From positions 68,364 through 132,363 of the forward strand of contig DATLGL010000064.1 in the NCBI GenBank assembly GCA_035540495.1: a DNA stretch of 64,000 bases. The letters run 5' to 3'. Under the pieces are notes generated by a model that was not told where the DNA came from, searched no databases, and saw nothing but the letters and a program-made list of their open reading frames with translations. Within the stretch, counting starts at the first letter, position 1, and the number at the start of each line of letters is the position of its first letter. A program made the translations under genes and the position numbers. This document shows, one piece after another, positions 51,138 to 61,292 of the stretch. The DNA is from DASVEG01 sp035540495. Its GTDB lineage: Bacteria; Actinomycetota; Acidimicrobiia; Acidimicrobiales; CADCTF01.

Positions 51138-52040
51138 CTACTGCATTCCGGTGATCGGGGCGGCCTCGGCGACGAGCTTCGGCACGACGTCGCCGAGCTC
51201 GGCCGGGTCCCAACGATCACCCTTGTCCTGACCGGGACCGGGGTTCCAACCCTCGGCCACCGCGATGCGTCCGCCGCTGACGAGGAACACACGACCGGTG
51301 ATGTCCTTCGACTGCTCGGAGCCGAGCCACACCACGAGGGGCGCGATGTTGTCGGGCGAGAACCGGTCGAACTCGTCGGGCTTGGTCTCGCGCGCACGCT
51401 GGCCCATGCCGAGGTTCTCGGTCATGCGGGTGAGCGCGGCGGGAGCGATGGCGTTCACCGTGACGCCGTAGCGGCCGAGCTCGCGGGCCGCGATGATCGT
51501 GAAGCTGGCGATGCCGGCCTTGGCCGCGCCGTAGTTGGTCTGCCCCGGGTTGCCGAAGATGCCGGACGTCGACGAGGTGTTGATGACGCGCACGTCGAGC
51601 TGCTCGCCCGCCTTGGCCTTGTCGCGCCAGTACGCCGCCGCCCAACGGGTCGGAGCGAACGTGCCCTTGAGGTGGACGTGGATGACCGCGTCCCACTCCT
51701 CCTCGGTCATGTTCACCAGCATGCGGTCGCGCAGGATGCCGGCGTTGTTGACGAGGACGTGCAGGTCGCCGAAGTTCTCGATCGCCGTGTTGATGAGGCG
51801 CTGCGCGCCCTCCCAGTCGGCGACGTTGTCGGCGTTGGCGACAGCCTCGCCGCCGAAGCCCTTGATCTCCTCGACGACCTGTTCGGCCGGCGAGAGGTCG
51901 GACCCGGAACCGTCGACCGCACCGCCGAGGTCGTTCACGACGACCTTCGCGCCCTGGCGTGCGAACTCGATGGCATGGCCGCGTCCGATGCCGCGACCGG
52001 CCCCGGTGACGATGACGACGCGTCCGTCGCAGATTCCCAT
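51138..52040 (-). CDS. Short-chain dehydrogenase/reductase (3-hydroxyacyl-CoA dehydrogenase type)
   Basis: The 300-residue SDR has the cofactor motif TGAGRGIG (12-19), NNAG (98-101), catalytic Ser near 157 and Tyr170-x3-Lys174 (YGAAK). VVVNDLGG at 33-40 has Asp at the end of the second strand, which favours NAD. These features match the N-terminal SDR domain of 17-beta-HSD4/MFE-2 proteins, which oxidise R-3-hydroxyacyl-CoA made by the MaoC hydratase. Start ATG 52040; the spacing to MaoC is 14 bp. Confidence 0.92.
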   Translation of the reverse strand: MGICDGRVVIVTGAGRGIGRGHAIEFARQGAKVVVNDLGGAVDGSGSDLSPAEQVVEEIKGFGGEAVANADNVADWEGAQRLINTAIENFGDLHVLVNNAGILRDRMLVNMTEEEWDAVIHVHLKGTFAPTRWAAAYWRDKAKAGEQLDVRVINTSSTSGIFGNPGQTNYGAAKAGIASFTIIAARELGRYGVTVNAIAPAALTRMTENLGMGQRARETKPDEFDRFSPDNIAPLVVWLGSEQSKDITGRVFLVSGGRIAVAEGWNPGPGQDKGDRWDPAELGDVVPKLVAEAAPITGMQ

Positions 52041-52063
52041 GTTGTTGTCTGTCTCCTGCTTCG

Positions 52064-53644
52064 TTAGGCGCTCTGCGACCGGTAGCGGTCGCGGAGCAGT
52101 CGCTTGTAGATCTTGCCGTTGTCCTGCCGGGGCAGGCTGTCGGTGAAGTCGATGCTGCGGGGGCACTTGTACGACGACAGGTGCTGGCGGCAGAACTCCA
52201 GCAGCTCCTTCGCCAGCTCCGGCGTCCCTTCCGTTCCGGGCTGGAGCTCGACGACCGCCTTGACCTCCTCGCCCCACTCCTCGTTGGGGATGCCGATCGT
52301 CGCCACGTCACCCACCGCGGGGTGCTGCAGCAGGACGGCGTCGACCTCGGCCGGGTAGATGTTCACGCCGCCGCTGATGATCAGGTTCGCGGTGCGATCG
52401 GTCAGGTACAGGTAGCCGTCGTCGTCCATGTAGCCGACGTCGCCGAGCGTGAAGTACTCGCCCCGGAAGCTGTTCGCGGTCTTCTCCGCGTCCTTGAAGT
52501 ACTCGAAGCGGGTGGCGGCGGGCGCCTTGATGTAGACGAGGCCGACCTCGTTGCGCGGAAGCTCGTTGCCGTCGTCGTCGCCGATCTTCACCTGGCCCTC
52601 GACGGTCGGCTTCCCGACGGTGCCCGGACGCTCGAGCCAGGTCTTCGAATCGACGAAGGAGCCGACGCCCTCGGTGGCCGCGTAGTACTCCCACACGATC
52701 GGGCCGAGCCAGTCGATCAGCTTCTGCTTCACCGGGACCGGGCAGGGCGCGGCGCCATGCAAGATGTACCGGAGTGACGACGTGTCGTACTTGGCCCGCA
52801 CGTCCTCCGGCAGCGAGAGCAGCCGGTGGAACATCGTCGGGACCATGTGGGTGTGGGTCACCTTGTGCTCGGCGATGAGGCGAAGCGCCTCCTCCGCGTC
52901 CCACTTGTCCATCAGGACGACGCCGCAGCCGAACGACAGCGGCGCGCTGAGGCTGAAGGCGAGGGGCGCCGCGTGGTACAGCGGCCCGGTGCACAGGTGC
53001 ACGTCGTCGCCGAACTCCTGGTAGCCGTAGATGTTCACCGCACCCGACGCGGCGGCCGCGGCAGCGGCGCCGGTCGCGGGCGGGCGATACACACCCTTGG
53101 GGCGGCCGGTGGTGCCCGACGTGTAGAGCATCTGCGAACCGGGCGTCGGATCGTCGATCAGCTCCGCGGACTCGGCGGCGACCGCGTCGTCGTACGACTC
53201 GAAGCCGTCGATCGAACCGCCGATGGCGAGCTTCACGGTCGCCTTCGGCGACTGTGACGCGGCCCCGGTGGCCGTGTCGGCGAGGCGGCTGTCGGCGATG
53301 AGCGCCTTGGCCTCGCAGTCGTCGACGATGTACGCCGCTTCCTCGGCGGTGAGGTGCCAGTTGATGGCGGTGATGCGGAAGCCGGCCCGTGAGCACGCCG
53401 CGATGACCTCAGCGAACTCGGGCCGGTTCGTGCAGATCAGCGCCACGGCGTCGCCGTTGCCGAGTCCGCGCGTGCGGAGCGCACGGACGAGCTGGTTGGC
53501 TCGGGCGTCGAGCTCCGCGAACGTGCGGGTGCCGTAGTCGCTGATGATCGCCTGCTTGTCGGGCGTCTCCTCGGCCCAGAAGCGGAGCGTCAGCCCCTGG
53601 AGGGCGAGCTCACGCCGCCGGTCGGCCGTTGCCGTGTCGCTCAA
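52064..53644 (-). CDS. Acyl-CoA synthetase (AMP-binding)
   Basis: The 526-residue ANL enzyme has a canonical P-loop YTSGTTGRPKG (174-184), EYYAATEGVGSF, TLGDVGYMDDDGYLYLTDRT and C-terminal lysine in DNGKIYKRLLRDRY. It is of the same kind as the synthetase at 29623. The TTG start at 53644 is well supported by AAGGAGG 8 nt upstream, within the end of the acyl-CoA dehydrogenase gene. It activates the operon's acid substrate. Confidence 0.93.
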   Translation of the reverse strand: MSDTATADRRRELALQGLTLRFWAEETPDKQAIISDYGTRTFAELDARANQLVRALRTRGLGNGDAVALICTNRPEFAEVIAACSRAGFRITAINWHLTAEEAAYIVDDCEAKALIADSRLADTATGAASQSPKATVKLAIGGSIDGFESYDDAVAAESAELIDDPTPGSQMLYTSGTTGRPKGVYRPPATGAAAAAAASGAVNIYGYQEFGDDVHLCTGPLYHAAPLAFSLSAPLSFGCGVVLMDKWDAEEALRLIAEHKVTHTHMVPTMFHRLLSLPEDVRAKYDTSSLRYILHGAAPCPVPVKQKLIDWLGPIVWEYYAATEGVGSFVDSKTWLERPGTVGKPTVEGQVKIGDDDGNELPRNEVGLVYIKAPAATRFEYFKDAEKTANSFRGEYFTLGDVGYMDDDGYLYLTDRTANLIISGGVNIYPAEVDAVLLQHPAVGDVATIGIPNEEWGEEVKAVVELQPGTEGTPELAKELLEFCRQHLSSYKCPRSIDFTDSLPRQDNGKIYKRLLRDRYRSQSA

Positions 53645-53647
53645 CGA

Positions 53648-54889
53648 TCAAGCCTCCTTCGGCGCACGCTTCTGCGCCTCTGCGTCGGGTTCTTTCGGCA
53701 GGCCGAGCACGCGCTCGCCCACGATGTTGCGCTGGACCTGGGCGGTGCCGCCCCAGATCGTCACCGACCGGGTCGACAAGAAGTTCGTCGTCCACTTGTC
53801 GGGCTCGTACTCGTCGCTCGGGTTCTTGCCGGGGATGATCATCGAGTCGGCGCCGCGGATGTTCATGATGATCTCGGCGAAGCGCTGGGCGTACTCCGAC
53901 CAGAACATCTTGTTGATCGAGCTGGCCGGCCCCGGCTCCTTCTTCGCCACGACCTCGCTCAGGAGCTTGAGCCCCTGGAAGCGCATGATCTCGACGTGGC
54001 TGTAGGCCCAGGCGAGCTGCTGGCGGGTGAGCGGGTCCTTGTCTGCGCCGTACTTCTTCGCCAGCTCCACCGCTTCCCAGAACTGCTTCGTGTACTGGAC
54101 GTGCTGGGTCGTCGCGTTGCCGCCGCGCTCGTTGCCGAGCGTGGTCATCGTGACCCGCCAGCCGTTGTGCAGGCCGCCGATGACGTTGAACAGCGGCGCA
54201 CGGGCCTCCGTGATGAACGTCTCGGTGAAATGCGCGGAACCCGTCGGCTGCTTGATCGGGCGGAGCTCGAAGCCGTTCGACGAACCGTCGTCCTTGAACA
54301 TCGGCGTCAGGACGTACGAGATGCCCTTGTGCTTCGGCGCATCAGGATCGGTGCGGCACAGGCAGAACATCATGTTGGCCGCCTGCGCGCCCGAGGTCCA
54401 CACCTTCTGGCCCGTGATGACGACCTCGTCGCCGTCGACGATCCCCTTCGTCTTGAGACCCGCCAGGTCGGAGCCGGCGTCGGGCTCGGAGAAGCCCTGG
54501 CAGTAGCGGTCGGTGCCGTCGATGATCCGGGGCAGGAAGTGTGCCTTCTGCTCGTCGGTTCCCCACACGATGATCGAGGGCCCGACGAGCCACTCGCCCA
54601 TGCCGCGGGTCACGCGCGGGACGCCGGCTCGAGCGAACTCCTCGTTCATCACCGCGGTCTCGATGCCGGTGAGGCCGCGCCCGCCGAACTCCTTCGGCCA
54701 CGACACGCACAGGTAACCGGCTTCGTGGAGCTTGTCGGTCCACGCCTGCACGGCCGAGTTGTCGCCACCGAAGCTGGCGCGCTCGGCGTCCATGCCGACG
54801 AGCTCTTCGGGGGCGTTCGCCTCGAGCCACTGGCGCAGCTCGTCACGGAACTTCTGGGCCTGGGGCCCGAGATCGATCTCCATCGCCAT
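53648..54889 (-). CDS. Acyl-CoA dehydrogenase
   Basis: The 413-residue flavoprotein has the FAD/substrate segment GFSEPDAGSDLAGLKT (132-147), ITGQKVWTSGA and the C-terminal WGGTAQVQRNIVGERVLGLP. It introduces the alpha-beta double bond into acyl-CoA. In actinobacterial steroid breakdown, similar subunits often work as heteromeric pairs, but only one is encoded here. Start ATG 54889 has AGGAG about 11 nt upstream. Confidence 0.93.
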   Translation of the reverse strand: MAMEIDLGPQAQKFRDELRQWLEANAPEELVGMDAERASFGGDNSAVQAWTDKLHEAGYLCVSWPKEFGGRGLTGIETAVMNEEFARAGVPRVTRGMGEWLVGPSIIVWGTDEQKAHFLPRIIDGTDRYCQGFSEPDAGSDLAGLKTKGIVDGDEVVITGQKVWTSGAQAANMMFCLCRTDPDAPKHKGISYVLTPMFKDDGSSNGFELRPIKQPTGSAHFTETFITEARAPLFNVIGGLHNGWRVTMTTLGNERGGNATTQHVQYTKQFWEAVELAKKYGADKDPLTRQQLAWAYSHVEIMRFQGLKLLSEVVAKKEPGPASSINKMFWSEYAQRFAEIIMNIRGADSMIIPGKNPSDEYEPDKWTTNFLSTRSVTIWGGTAQVQRNIVGERVLGLPKEPDAEAQKRAPKEA

Positions 54890-54906
54890 GGTGTGGTGTC
54901 CTCCTG

Positions 54907-55350
54907 CTACTTGGCTGGTGCGAACTGCGGGAGCTTGCGGCCGTCGCTCAGGTCCTCCCAGGCGACGGTGACGGGCATGCCCACGCTCACCTGCTCCGGG
55001 TCGACGTCGATGACGTTCGACATCATCCGGATCCCCTCCTCGAGCTCGACGAGCGCGACGGTGTAAGGCACGCGGTCGGCCATGAACGGGTTCGCCGGCC
55101 GGTGCTGGACCGAGAAGGCGTACACGGTTCCCCTGCCCGAGGCCGGGCGCCACTCGAGCGAGTCGCTCGACAGGCACTGCGGGCACACCTCGCGTGGATA
55201 GAAGTGCGGGTGCTCGCAGGAAGCGCACCACTGGACGAGCAGGCGCTCCTCCTTGGTCGCCTCCCAGAAGGGCTCCGTCGTGTCGGTGACGGGCGGCTCG
55301 AGCCGGCGCGGCTTCGGGCGCTCGGTTGCGGTCGTTGCGGCGTCGCTCAC
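54907..55350 (-). CDS. DUF35 OB-fold protein with rubredoxin-like zinc ribbon
   Basis: The 147-residue protein has a zinc ribbon CASC (42-45) and CPQC (56-59) followed by an OB-fold (about 65-140). DUF35 proteins bind acyl-CoA and form complexes with thiolase-like partners, as in the ChsH2-DUF35/Ltp2 steroid aldolase. Here the start GTG 55350 overlaps the thiolase-like stop as GTGA, the strongest coupling in the operon, so the two very probably form a complex. Confidence 0.9.
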   Translation of the reverse strand: MSDAATTATERPKPRRLEPPVTDTTEPFWEATKEERLLVQWCASCEHPHFYPREVCPQCLSSDSLEWRPASGRGTVYAFSVQHRPANPFMADRVPYTVALVELEEGIRMMSNVIDVDPEQVSVGMPVTVAWEDLSDGRKLPQFAPAK

Positions 55351-56531
55351 AGGGTTGCCTCCGTGCCGAGGACGGCGGTCGACATGCAGGACAGGACCAT
55401 GCCGGACCCGTGGGCCACGGCGATCTCGGCCTTCGGCACCTGGCGGGCGTCGCCTTCGCCCCGCAGCTGGCGGACGGCCTCGACGACGAGGAACATGCCG
55501 TACATGCCGGGGTGGGTGTAGCTGAGGCCGCCGCCGTTGGTGTTGACGGCGAGGTCGCCGCCCGGACCGAAGTTGGTCGATTCCACGAACGACCCGCCTT
55601 CGCCCTTGGCGCAGAAGCCGAGGTCTTCGAAGTGCAGCAGCTGGGTGATGGTGAAGCTGTCGTAGCCCATCAGCACGTCGACGTCGCCCGGCTTGATGCC
55701 GGCCATCTCGAAGGCTTTCGGACCGCTCAGGGCGCCCGGGGTGACGGTGAGGTCGGGCATCTGGCTGATCATCATGTGGGTGTGGCCAGTCGCCGCGCCG
55801 AGGACGTACACCGGCGGCTTTCGCAGCGACTTCGCCCGCTCGGCGGTCGTGACGATGTACGCGCCCGCGCCGTCGGTGACGAGGCAGCAGTCCTCCTTGT
55901 GGAGGGGGCTCGCGACCATGTCGGAGGCGACGACCTCTTCCACCGTTGTCGGCTCGCGCTTCTTCGCCCGCGGGTTCAGCGCGGCCCATTCACGCGAGTG
56001 CACCGCGATCTTCGCCAGCTGCTCGCTCGTGGTGCCGTACTGGGCCATGTGCCGGCTCGCTGCAAGCGCGTAGCCACCGATCGGGCCCTGGAGGCCGTAC
56101 GGCATCTCCCACTCCGCCATCGGGTTCGGGCCCATCATCATCCCGGGACGTCCGCCGCCCTCGGGTGCCCGACCGCTGCGCTTCGCCGCGGTGCGGCTGG
56201 CACGCGGCGTCTGCGCGAACACCACGAGGATGCACTCGGCGACGCCCGCGGCGATGGCCGATGCGGCGTGCTCGAGGAAGACCTCGAAGACGCTGCCGCC
56301 CGTCATGGTCGAATCGGTGAATCGGGCGTTGATGCCGAGGTACTCGGCGAACGCCATGGAGTTCTGGCTGTGGCAGACGCCGTCGATGTCGGCGAGCGTG
56401 AGGCCCGCGTCTTCGAGCGCCTCCTTCACCATCGCCACCTCTAGCGCACGCCCGTGCAGCTCGAGCTCACCCGTGGGTGACGCGGCGTCGGCCACCCCCA
56501 CGATCGCGGCTTGGCCGCGTAGACCCGTCAC
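55347..56531 (-). CDS. Thiolase-superfamily protein, Ltp2-like (probable retro-aldolase partner of DUF35)
   Basis: The 394-residue thiolase-fold protein lacks the nucleophilic cysteine: the expected position reads MTGGSVFEVF near 77-86. The later motifs are also of the lipid-transfer/Ltp2 type, SYTHPGMYG in place of the GHP loop and AHGSGM near the end. Characterised Ltp2-DUF35 pairs cleave a beta-hydroxyacyl-CoA by retro-aldol reaction instead of thiolysis. The same chemistry is likely but unproven here. GTG 56531 has AGGGGGA about 10 nt upstream. It is the first gene of the operon. Confidence 0.88.
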   Translation of the reverse strand: MTGLRGQAAIVGVADAASPTGELELHGRALEVAMVKEALEDAGLTLADIDGVCHSQNSMAFAEYLGINARFTDSTMTGGSVFEVFLEHAASAIAAGVAECILVVFAQTPRASRTAAKRSGRAPEGGGRPGMMMGPNPMAEWEMPYGLQGPIGGYALAASRHMAQYGTTSEQLAKIAVHSREWAALNPRAKKREPTTVEEVVASDMVASPLHKEDCCLVTDGAGAYIVTTAERAKSLRKPPVYVLGAATGHTHMMISQMPDLTVTPGALSGPKAFEMAGIKPGDVDVLMGYDSFTITQLLHFEDLGFCAKGEGGSFVESTNFGPGGDLAVNTNGGGLSYTHPGMYGMFLVVEAVRQLRGEGDARQVPKAEIAVAHGSGMVLSCMSTAVLGTEATL

Positions 56532-56573
56532 GTTCTCTTGTTCCCCCTGAAGCGGTGGCCCGTACGACTCGTA

Positions 56574-56591
56574 CTTGACCCAGCGGTCAAG
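56574..56591. promoter_or_regulatory. Operator copy 1 (perfect palindrome)
   Basis: CTTGACC-CAGC-GGTCAAG is a perfect 7+4+7 inverted repeat 43 bp upstream of the acyl-CoA operon start. It would overlap the predicted transcription start. The shape suits a TetR-type dimer. Confidence 0.7.
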
Positions 56592-56592
56592 T

Positions 56593-56622
56593 TTTCTACT
56601 GCCTACTAGACCGCGCGGTCAA
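56593..56622 (-). promoter_or_regulatory. Candidate promoter of the acyl-CoA operon
   Basis: On the minus strand TTGACC (56622-56617, inside operator copy 2) is followed after 18 bp by TAGAAA (56598-56593). That gives a five-of-six -35 and four-of-six -10 match to the housekeeping consensus. Transcription would begin near 56586, inside operator copy 1, so regulator binding would block both ends of the promoter. Confidence 0.45.
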
Positions 56623-56623
56623 G
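56606..56623. promoter_or_regulatory. Operator copy 2 (one mismatch)
   Basis: CTAGACC-GCGC-GGTCAAG matches copy 1 at every arm position but one. Its centre lies 32 bp from that of copy 1, three helical turns, so two dimers would sit on the same face of the DNA. Confidence 0.65.
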
Positions 56624-56681
56624 CACGCTAGGCGGCACCCCGCTCCCGGCGCCCGCGGCTCCCGTGCTACGCGTGGCGGCC

Positions 56682-56983
56682 ATGACCGAGGCATCCATCG
56701 CCGACCGTTACCGGAGCGTCGCAGCGGCGTTCACCGCCCGAGTCGACGCCGTGCCAACGGAGTCGTGGGACAGCCCGTCGCCGTGCGAGGGATGGGTCGC
56801 CCGAGATGTCGTGCGCCATCTCGTCAAGTGGGTGCCGCTGATGAGTGCAAGGCGATGGCCGACGGCATCGAGCCGCTCGGCGACGCGCTCAGCAAGAGCG
56901 GCCACTACGCGAAGCCGGCGCCCTACGAAGAGGGCGCCGACCACCAGACGAGGCTGCTCGCCCTCACCGGGCGCGCCGTTTGA
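56682..56983 (+). pseudogene. Remnant of a TIGR03086-type (maleylpyruvate-isomerase-fold) protein
   Basis: From ATG 56682 the frame reads a good DinB-like N-terminus: ATEASI..., then SWDSPSPCEGWVARDVVRHL and VKWVP. It then turns into low-complexity shadow sequence. In another frame, from about 56835, the sequence reads as the family C-terminus (ADECKAMADGIEPLGDAL, SGHY, then QTRLLALTGRAV) and stops at 56983. The central part of about 90 residues is missing. A deletion with a frameshift explains this. These proteins are normally about 180-200 residues, and the family is linked to mycothiol-dependent chemistry. Confidence 0.75.
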
Positions 56984-56992
56984 TCGCTGCGA

Positions 56993-57493
56993 TCAGCCGA
57001 CCTCGGGCGGGAGGACCTGCTCGATCGTCTGCACGAGCGTCTCGTCCTCCGGCTTCACCACCGGGTTGAAGCGGGCGACGACGTCGCCCTCGGGTGAGAT
57101 CAGGAACTTCTCGAAGTTCCACTGGATGTCGCCGGTGTGGCCCTTGTTGTCGGGTACGTCGACCAGCTTCTCGTAGAGCGGATGGCGGTTCTCGCCGTTG
57201 ACGTCGACCTTGTCGAGCATCGGGAACGTCACCCCGTACGTCGTCGAGCAGAACGTCTCGATCTCCTCCGACGAGCCCGGCTCCTGGTTGCCGAACTGGT
57301 TGCACGGCACACCGATGACCGTGAATCCGCGGTCCTTGTACGTCTCGTGCAGCTTCTCGAGGCCCTCGTACTGGGGCGTGAGGCCGCACTTCGAAGCGAC
57401 GTTCACGAGGAGCACCGCCTTGCCTCGGTGTTCGGCCAGGGAGGTCTCTTCTCCGCGAAGCGTGCGAAGGGGGATGTCGTAGAGATCGCTCAT
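56993..57493 (-). CDS. Glutathione-peroxidase-family thiol peroxidase
   Basis: The 166-residue enzyme has peroxidatic Cys36 in NVASKCGLTPQY, Gln70 in CNQFGNQEPG and Trp125-Asn126 in WNFEKFLI, the full GPx tetrad with Cys in place of selenocysteine. Cys64 and Cys82 could resolve the disulfide. Bacterial members usually use thioredoxin as reductant. ATG 57493 lies 6 nt after TAGACA. It is convergent with the TIGR03086 remnant. Confidence 0.95.
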   Translation of the reverse strand: MSDLYDIPLRTLRGEETSLAEHRGKAVLLVNVASKCGLTPQYEGLEKLHETYKDRGFTVIGVPCNQFGNQEPGSSEEIETFCSTTYGVTFPMLDKVDVNGENRHPLYEKLVDVPDNKGHTGDIQWNFEKFLISPEGDVVARFNPVVKPEDETLVQTIEQVLPPEVG

Positions 57494-57572
57494 GTGGCCT
57501 GTCTAGTGCTTCCGCCGGCCCTAATGGTCCGGGTGGAGCATTGTCGGGAATGCCCGATCGGCGCACGCTGGA

Positions 57573-57956
57573 GTGATGCTGGGTACCCGCCACCGAGTCG
57601 ATGTCATCGACCTCACCGCATGGGGAGGGCGTGATCGAGCGGCGAAGGTCGCCGCAGCCGCGGCGACCATCGCCCACGGGTGGGACCGGCTCCCACCCGC
57701 CGAGCTCGCGCGCTTGAGCGAAGCGCTCGACGACCACTCCCGGTCGTACCTCGAGTGGATCGCCGACCTCCACGGTCCCGCGATCCACGACCTGCGCGGC
57801 ATCATCGCTGCCATCAGGGCCGCGAACACGCTGCTTCGCGGCTACGACGACGAGGCGGTGCGGGCCCGCCTCAGCGCGACGCTGTCGCGTTCGGTCACCC
57901 GTCTGGTCGACGCCATCGACGAGGTCGGTCGAACGGTCGACCTCGTCGACGCGTAG
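57573..57956 (+). CDS. Helical hypothetical protein, 127 aa
   Basis: The protein is almost entirely helical, rich in Ala, Arg, Leu and Asp, with four predicted helices and no cysteines or membrane segments. It may be a small four-helix bundle. GTG 57573 is followed directly by ATG 57576, and either could start. It is convergent with typA, 9 bp apart. No family is recognised. Confidence 0.6.
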   Translation: MMLGTRHRVDVIDLTAWGGRDRAAKVAAAAATIAHGWDRLPPAELARLSEALDDHSRSYLEWIADLHGPAIHDLRGIIAAIRAANTLLRGYDDEAVRARLSATLSRSVTRLVDAIDEVGRTVDLVDA

Positions 57957-57965
57957 CGACCGGCG

Positions 57966-59795
<1,830 letters not shown>

Positions 59796-59831
59796 AGCGA
59801 GACTCCTGCCGGAAAAGGGGGACCGGACAGT

Positions 59832-60146
59832 CTACGGGCGGTCGCCGTCTCCCTCGAACACGACCTCCTCGAAGTGCGTCACCTCGGGGAACGGGTCGTA
59901 GAAGCGGTGGAGGAGCTCCCGCCATCGCTCGTACTCCGGGGAGCGGCGGAACCCCTCCGTGTGCGCTTCGAGCGAGTCCCACTCGACGAGGAGCAGGTAG
60001 CGCGCCGAGTGCTCGATGCAGCGCTCGATCCGCAGCGAGACGAAGCCTGGCTGCGACGCGATCAGCGGACGGGCCTGGGCGAACGCGGCCTCGAACGCCG
60101 CCTCCTCACCTGGGCGGACGTCGAGGAGCGCGTGCTCGAGGATCAC
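59832..60146 (-). CDS. Antibiotic-biosynthesis-monooxygenase (ABM) fold protein
   Basis: The 104-residue protein has the dimeric alpha-beta barrel pattern: MILEHALLDVRPG, FEAAFAQARPLIASQPGFVSLRIERCIE and YLLLVEWDSLEAHTEGFRRSPEYERW. Members act as cofactor-free oxygenases, heme-degrading enzymes or simple small-molecule binders. The substrate is unknown. ATG 60146 starts the first strand. Confidence 0.88.
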   Translation of the reverse strand: MILEHALLDVRPGEEAAFEAAFAQARPLIASQPGFVSLRIERCIEHSARYLLLVEWDSLEAHTEGFRRSPEYERWRELLHRFYDPFPEVTHFEEVVFEGDGDRP

Positions 60147-60165
60147 TCGGTCGGTCGGCGCGACG

Positions 60166-60525
60166 TCAAGCTGCGACGCCGTAGCGAGCGACGAGGCCGG
60201 GGATCACGTTGAGGAAGTCGAGCTTCTCGAAGCACTCCTTGGCCCCGAGGTCCTGCATCCGGCCGAACTGGTCGACCTGGAGGTGAGCGCTCACGACGAT
60301 GACAGCCGACGCCGGACTCACCGCCGCGAACTCCGGAAGAGCGGACTCGCCGCTGCGGCCCGGCATCTGCAGGTCGAGGATCACGACGTCGGGCTGCCAG
60401 GCCCGCGCGACTTCGAGCGCGCGGTCACCGTCGACGGCCACCGCGACGTCGACGCCGAGCCGCTCGAACGCGCTGCGGTAGAGCAGCCGGATGTCTGGCT
60501 CGTCGTCGACCACGAGGACACGCAC
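60166..60525 (-). CDS. Single-domain response regulator (receiver only)
   Basis: The 119-residue CheY-like receiver has the acidic pocket Asp7/Asp8, phosphoacceptor Asp51 in VILDLQMPG, Ser79 in VVSAH and conserved Lys96 in GAKECFEK. It has no output domain. No histidine kinase is adjacent, so its partner is encoded elsewhere. GTG 60525 lies 7 nt after TACCCT; the longer frame upstream is not needed for the fold. Confidence 0.92.
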   Translation of the reverse strand: MRVLVVDDEPDIRLLYRSAFERLGVDVAVAVDGDRALEVARAWQPDVVILDLQMPGRSGESALPEFAAVSPASAVIVVSAHLQVDQFGRMQDLGAKECFEKLDFLNVIPGLVARYGVAA

Positions 60526-60587
60526 GGTTCGTAGGGTACGAACCCGGCGAGCCGCCGCCAATGGCACGCGATGACTAGCTTGCGCGG

Positions 60588-61277
60588 ATGGCCGGTCCCC
60601 CTGTGCTCCTCGTCCACGGGTTCGCTTCGTCGTTCGAGCGGAACTGGCGGGAGCCCGGATGGGTCGACCTGCTCTCCGACGCCGGTCGCGAGGTGATCGG
60701 CCTCGACCTGCTCGGCCACGGCTCCGCCGACAAGCCCCATGACCCGGAGGCCTATGCCGACCTCGAGGACGACGTCGCCGCCGCGCTGCCCGAGGACCCC
60801 TCCGTGCAGGTGGACGCCATCGGGTTCTCGATGGGAGCGATCCTCCTCCTCAAGGTGGCGGCGAAGCACCCCGACCGCTTCAACCGCATCATCGTCGGAG
60901 GGATCGGAGCGAACGTGTTCGGCGGCGGTGGGTCGGAGGCGATCGCGAAGGCCGTCGAGGGCGGCGTCGACAGCGAGAGCTCCGCGATCGCCCGGGTGTT
61001 CGCGCAGTTCGCGGCAGGTTCCGACAACGACCCGAAGGCGCTCGCCGCTTGCATGCGCCGCCAGTCGACCCCGCTGACCGCCGACGATCTGGCCAGGATC
61101 ACCTGCCCCGTGCTCGTCGTTCTCGGCGACAAGGACTTCGTGTGGCCGCCCGACCCGCTGGTCGACGCGCTGCCCGATGCGACGCTGGTGACGCTCGCCG
61201 GCGTCGATCACTTCGCGACGCCACGCGAGTTCAAGTTCATCGACGCCGCGCTCGACTTCCTGGGCGCCTCGATCTAG
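60588..61277 (+). CDS. Alpha/beta-hydrolase
   Basis: The 229-residue hydrolase has oxyanion HGF (10-12), nucleophile Ser81 in GFSMGA, a probable acid in LGDKDFVW and base His in GVDHFATP. It lacks a large lid, so it is a compact cytoplasmic esterase-like enzyme of unknown substrate. ATG 60588 is 6 nt downstream of TAGCTT. It is convergent with the small coiled-coil gene. Confidence 0.88.
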   Translation: MAGPPVLLVHGFASSFERNWREPGWVDLLSDAGREVIGLDLLGHGSADKPHDPEAYADLEDDVAAALPEDPSVQVDAIGFSMGAILLLKVAAKHPDRFNRIIVGGIGANVFGGGGSEAIAKAVEGGVDSESSAIARVFAQFAAGSDNDPKALAACMRRQSTPLTADDLARITCPVLVVLGDKDFVWPPDPLVDALPDATLVTLAGVDHFATPREFKFIDAALDFLGASI

Positions 61278-61292
61278 AGACGCCCCCCGGGG

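Noticed and set aside
61278..61292. CCCCCCGGGG as a hairpin between convergent genes
   Set aside because: It has no loop of useful size and is too short to be a terminator.
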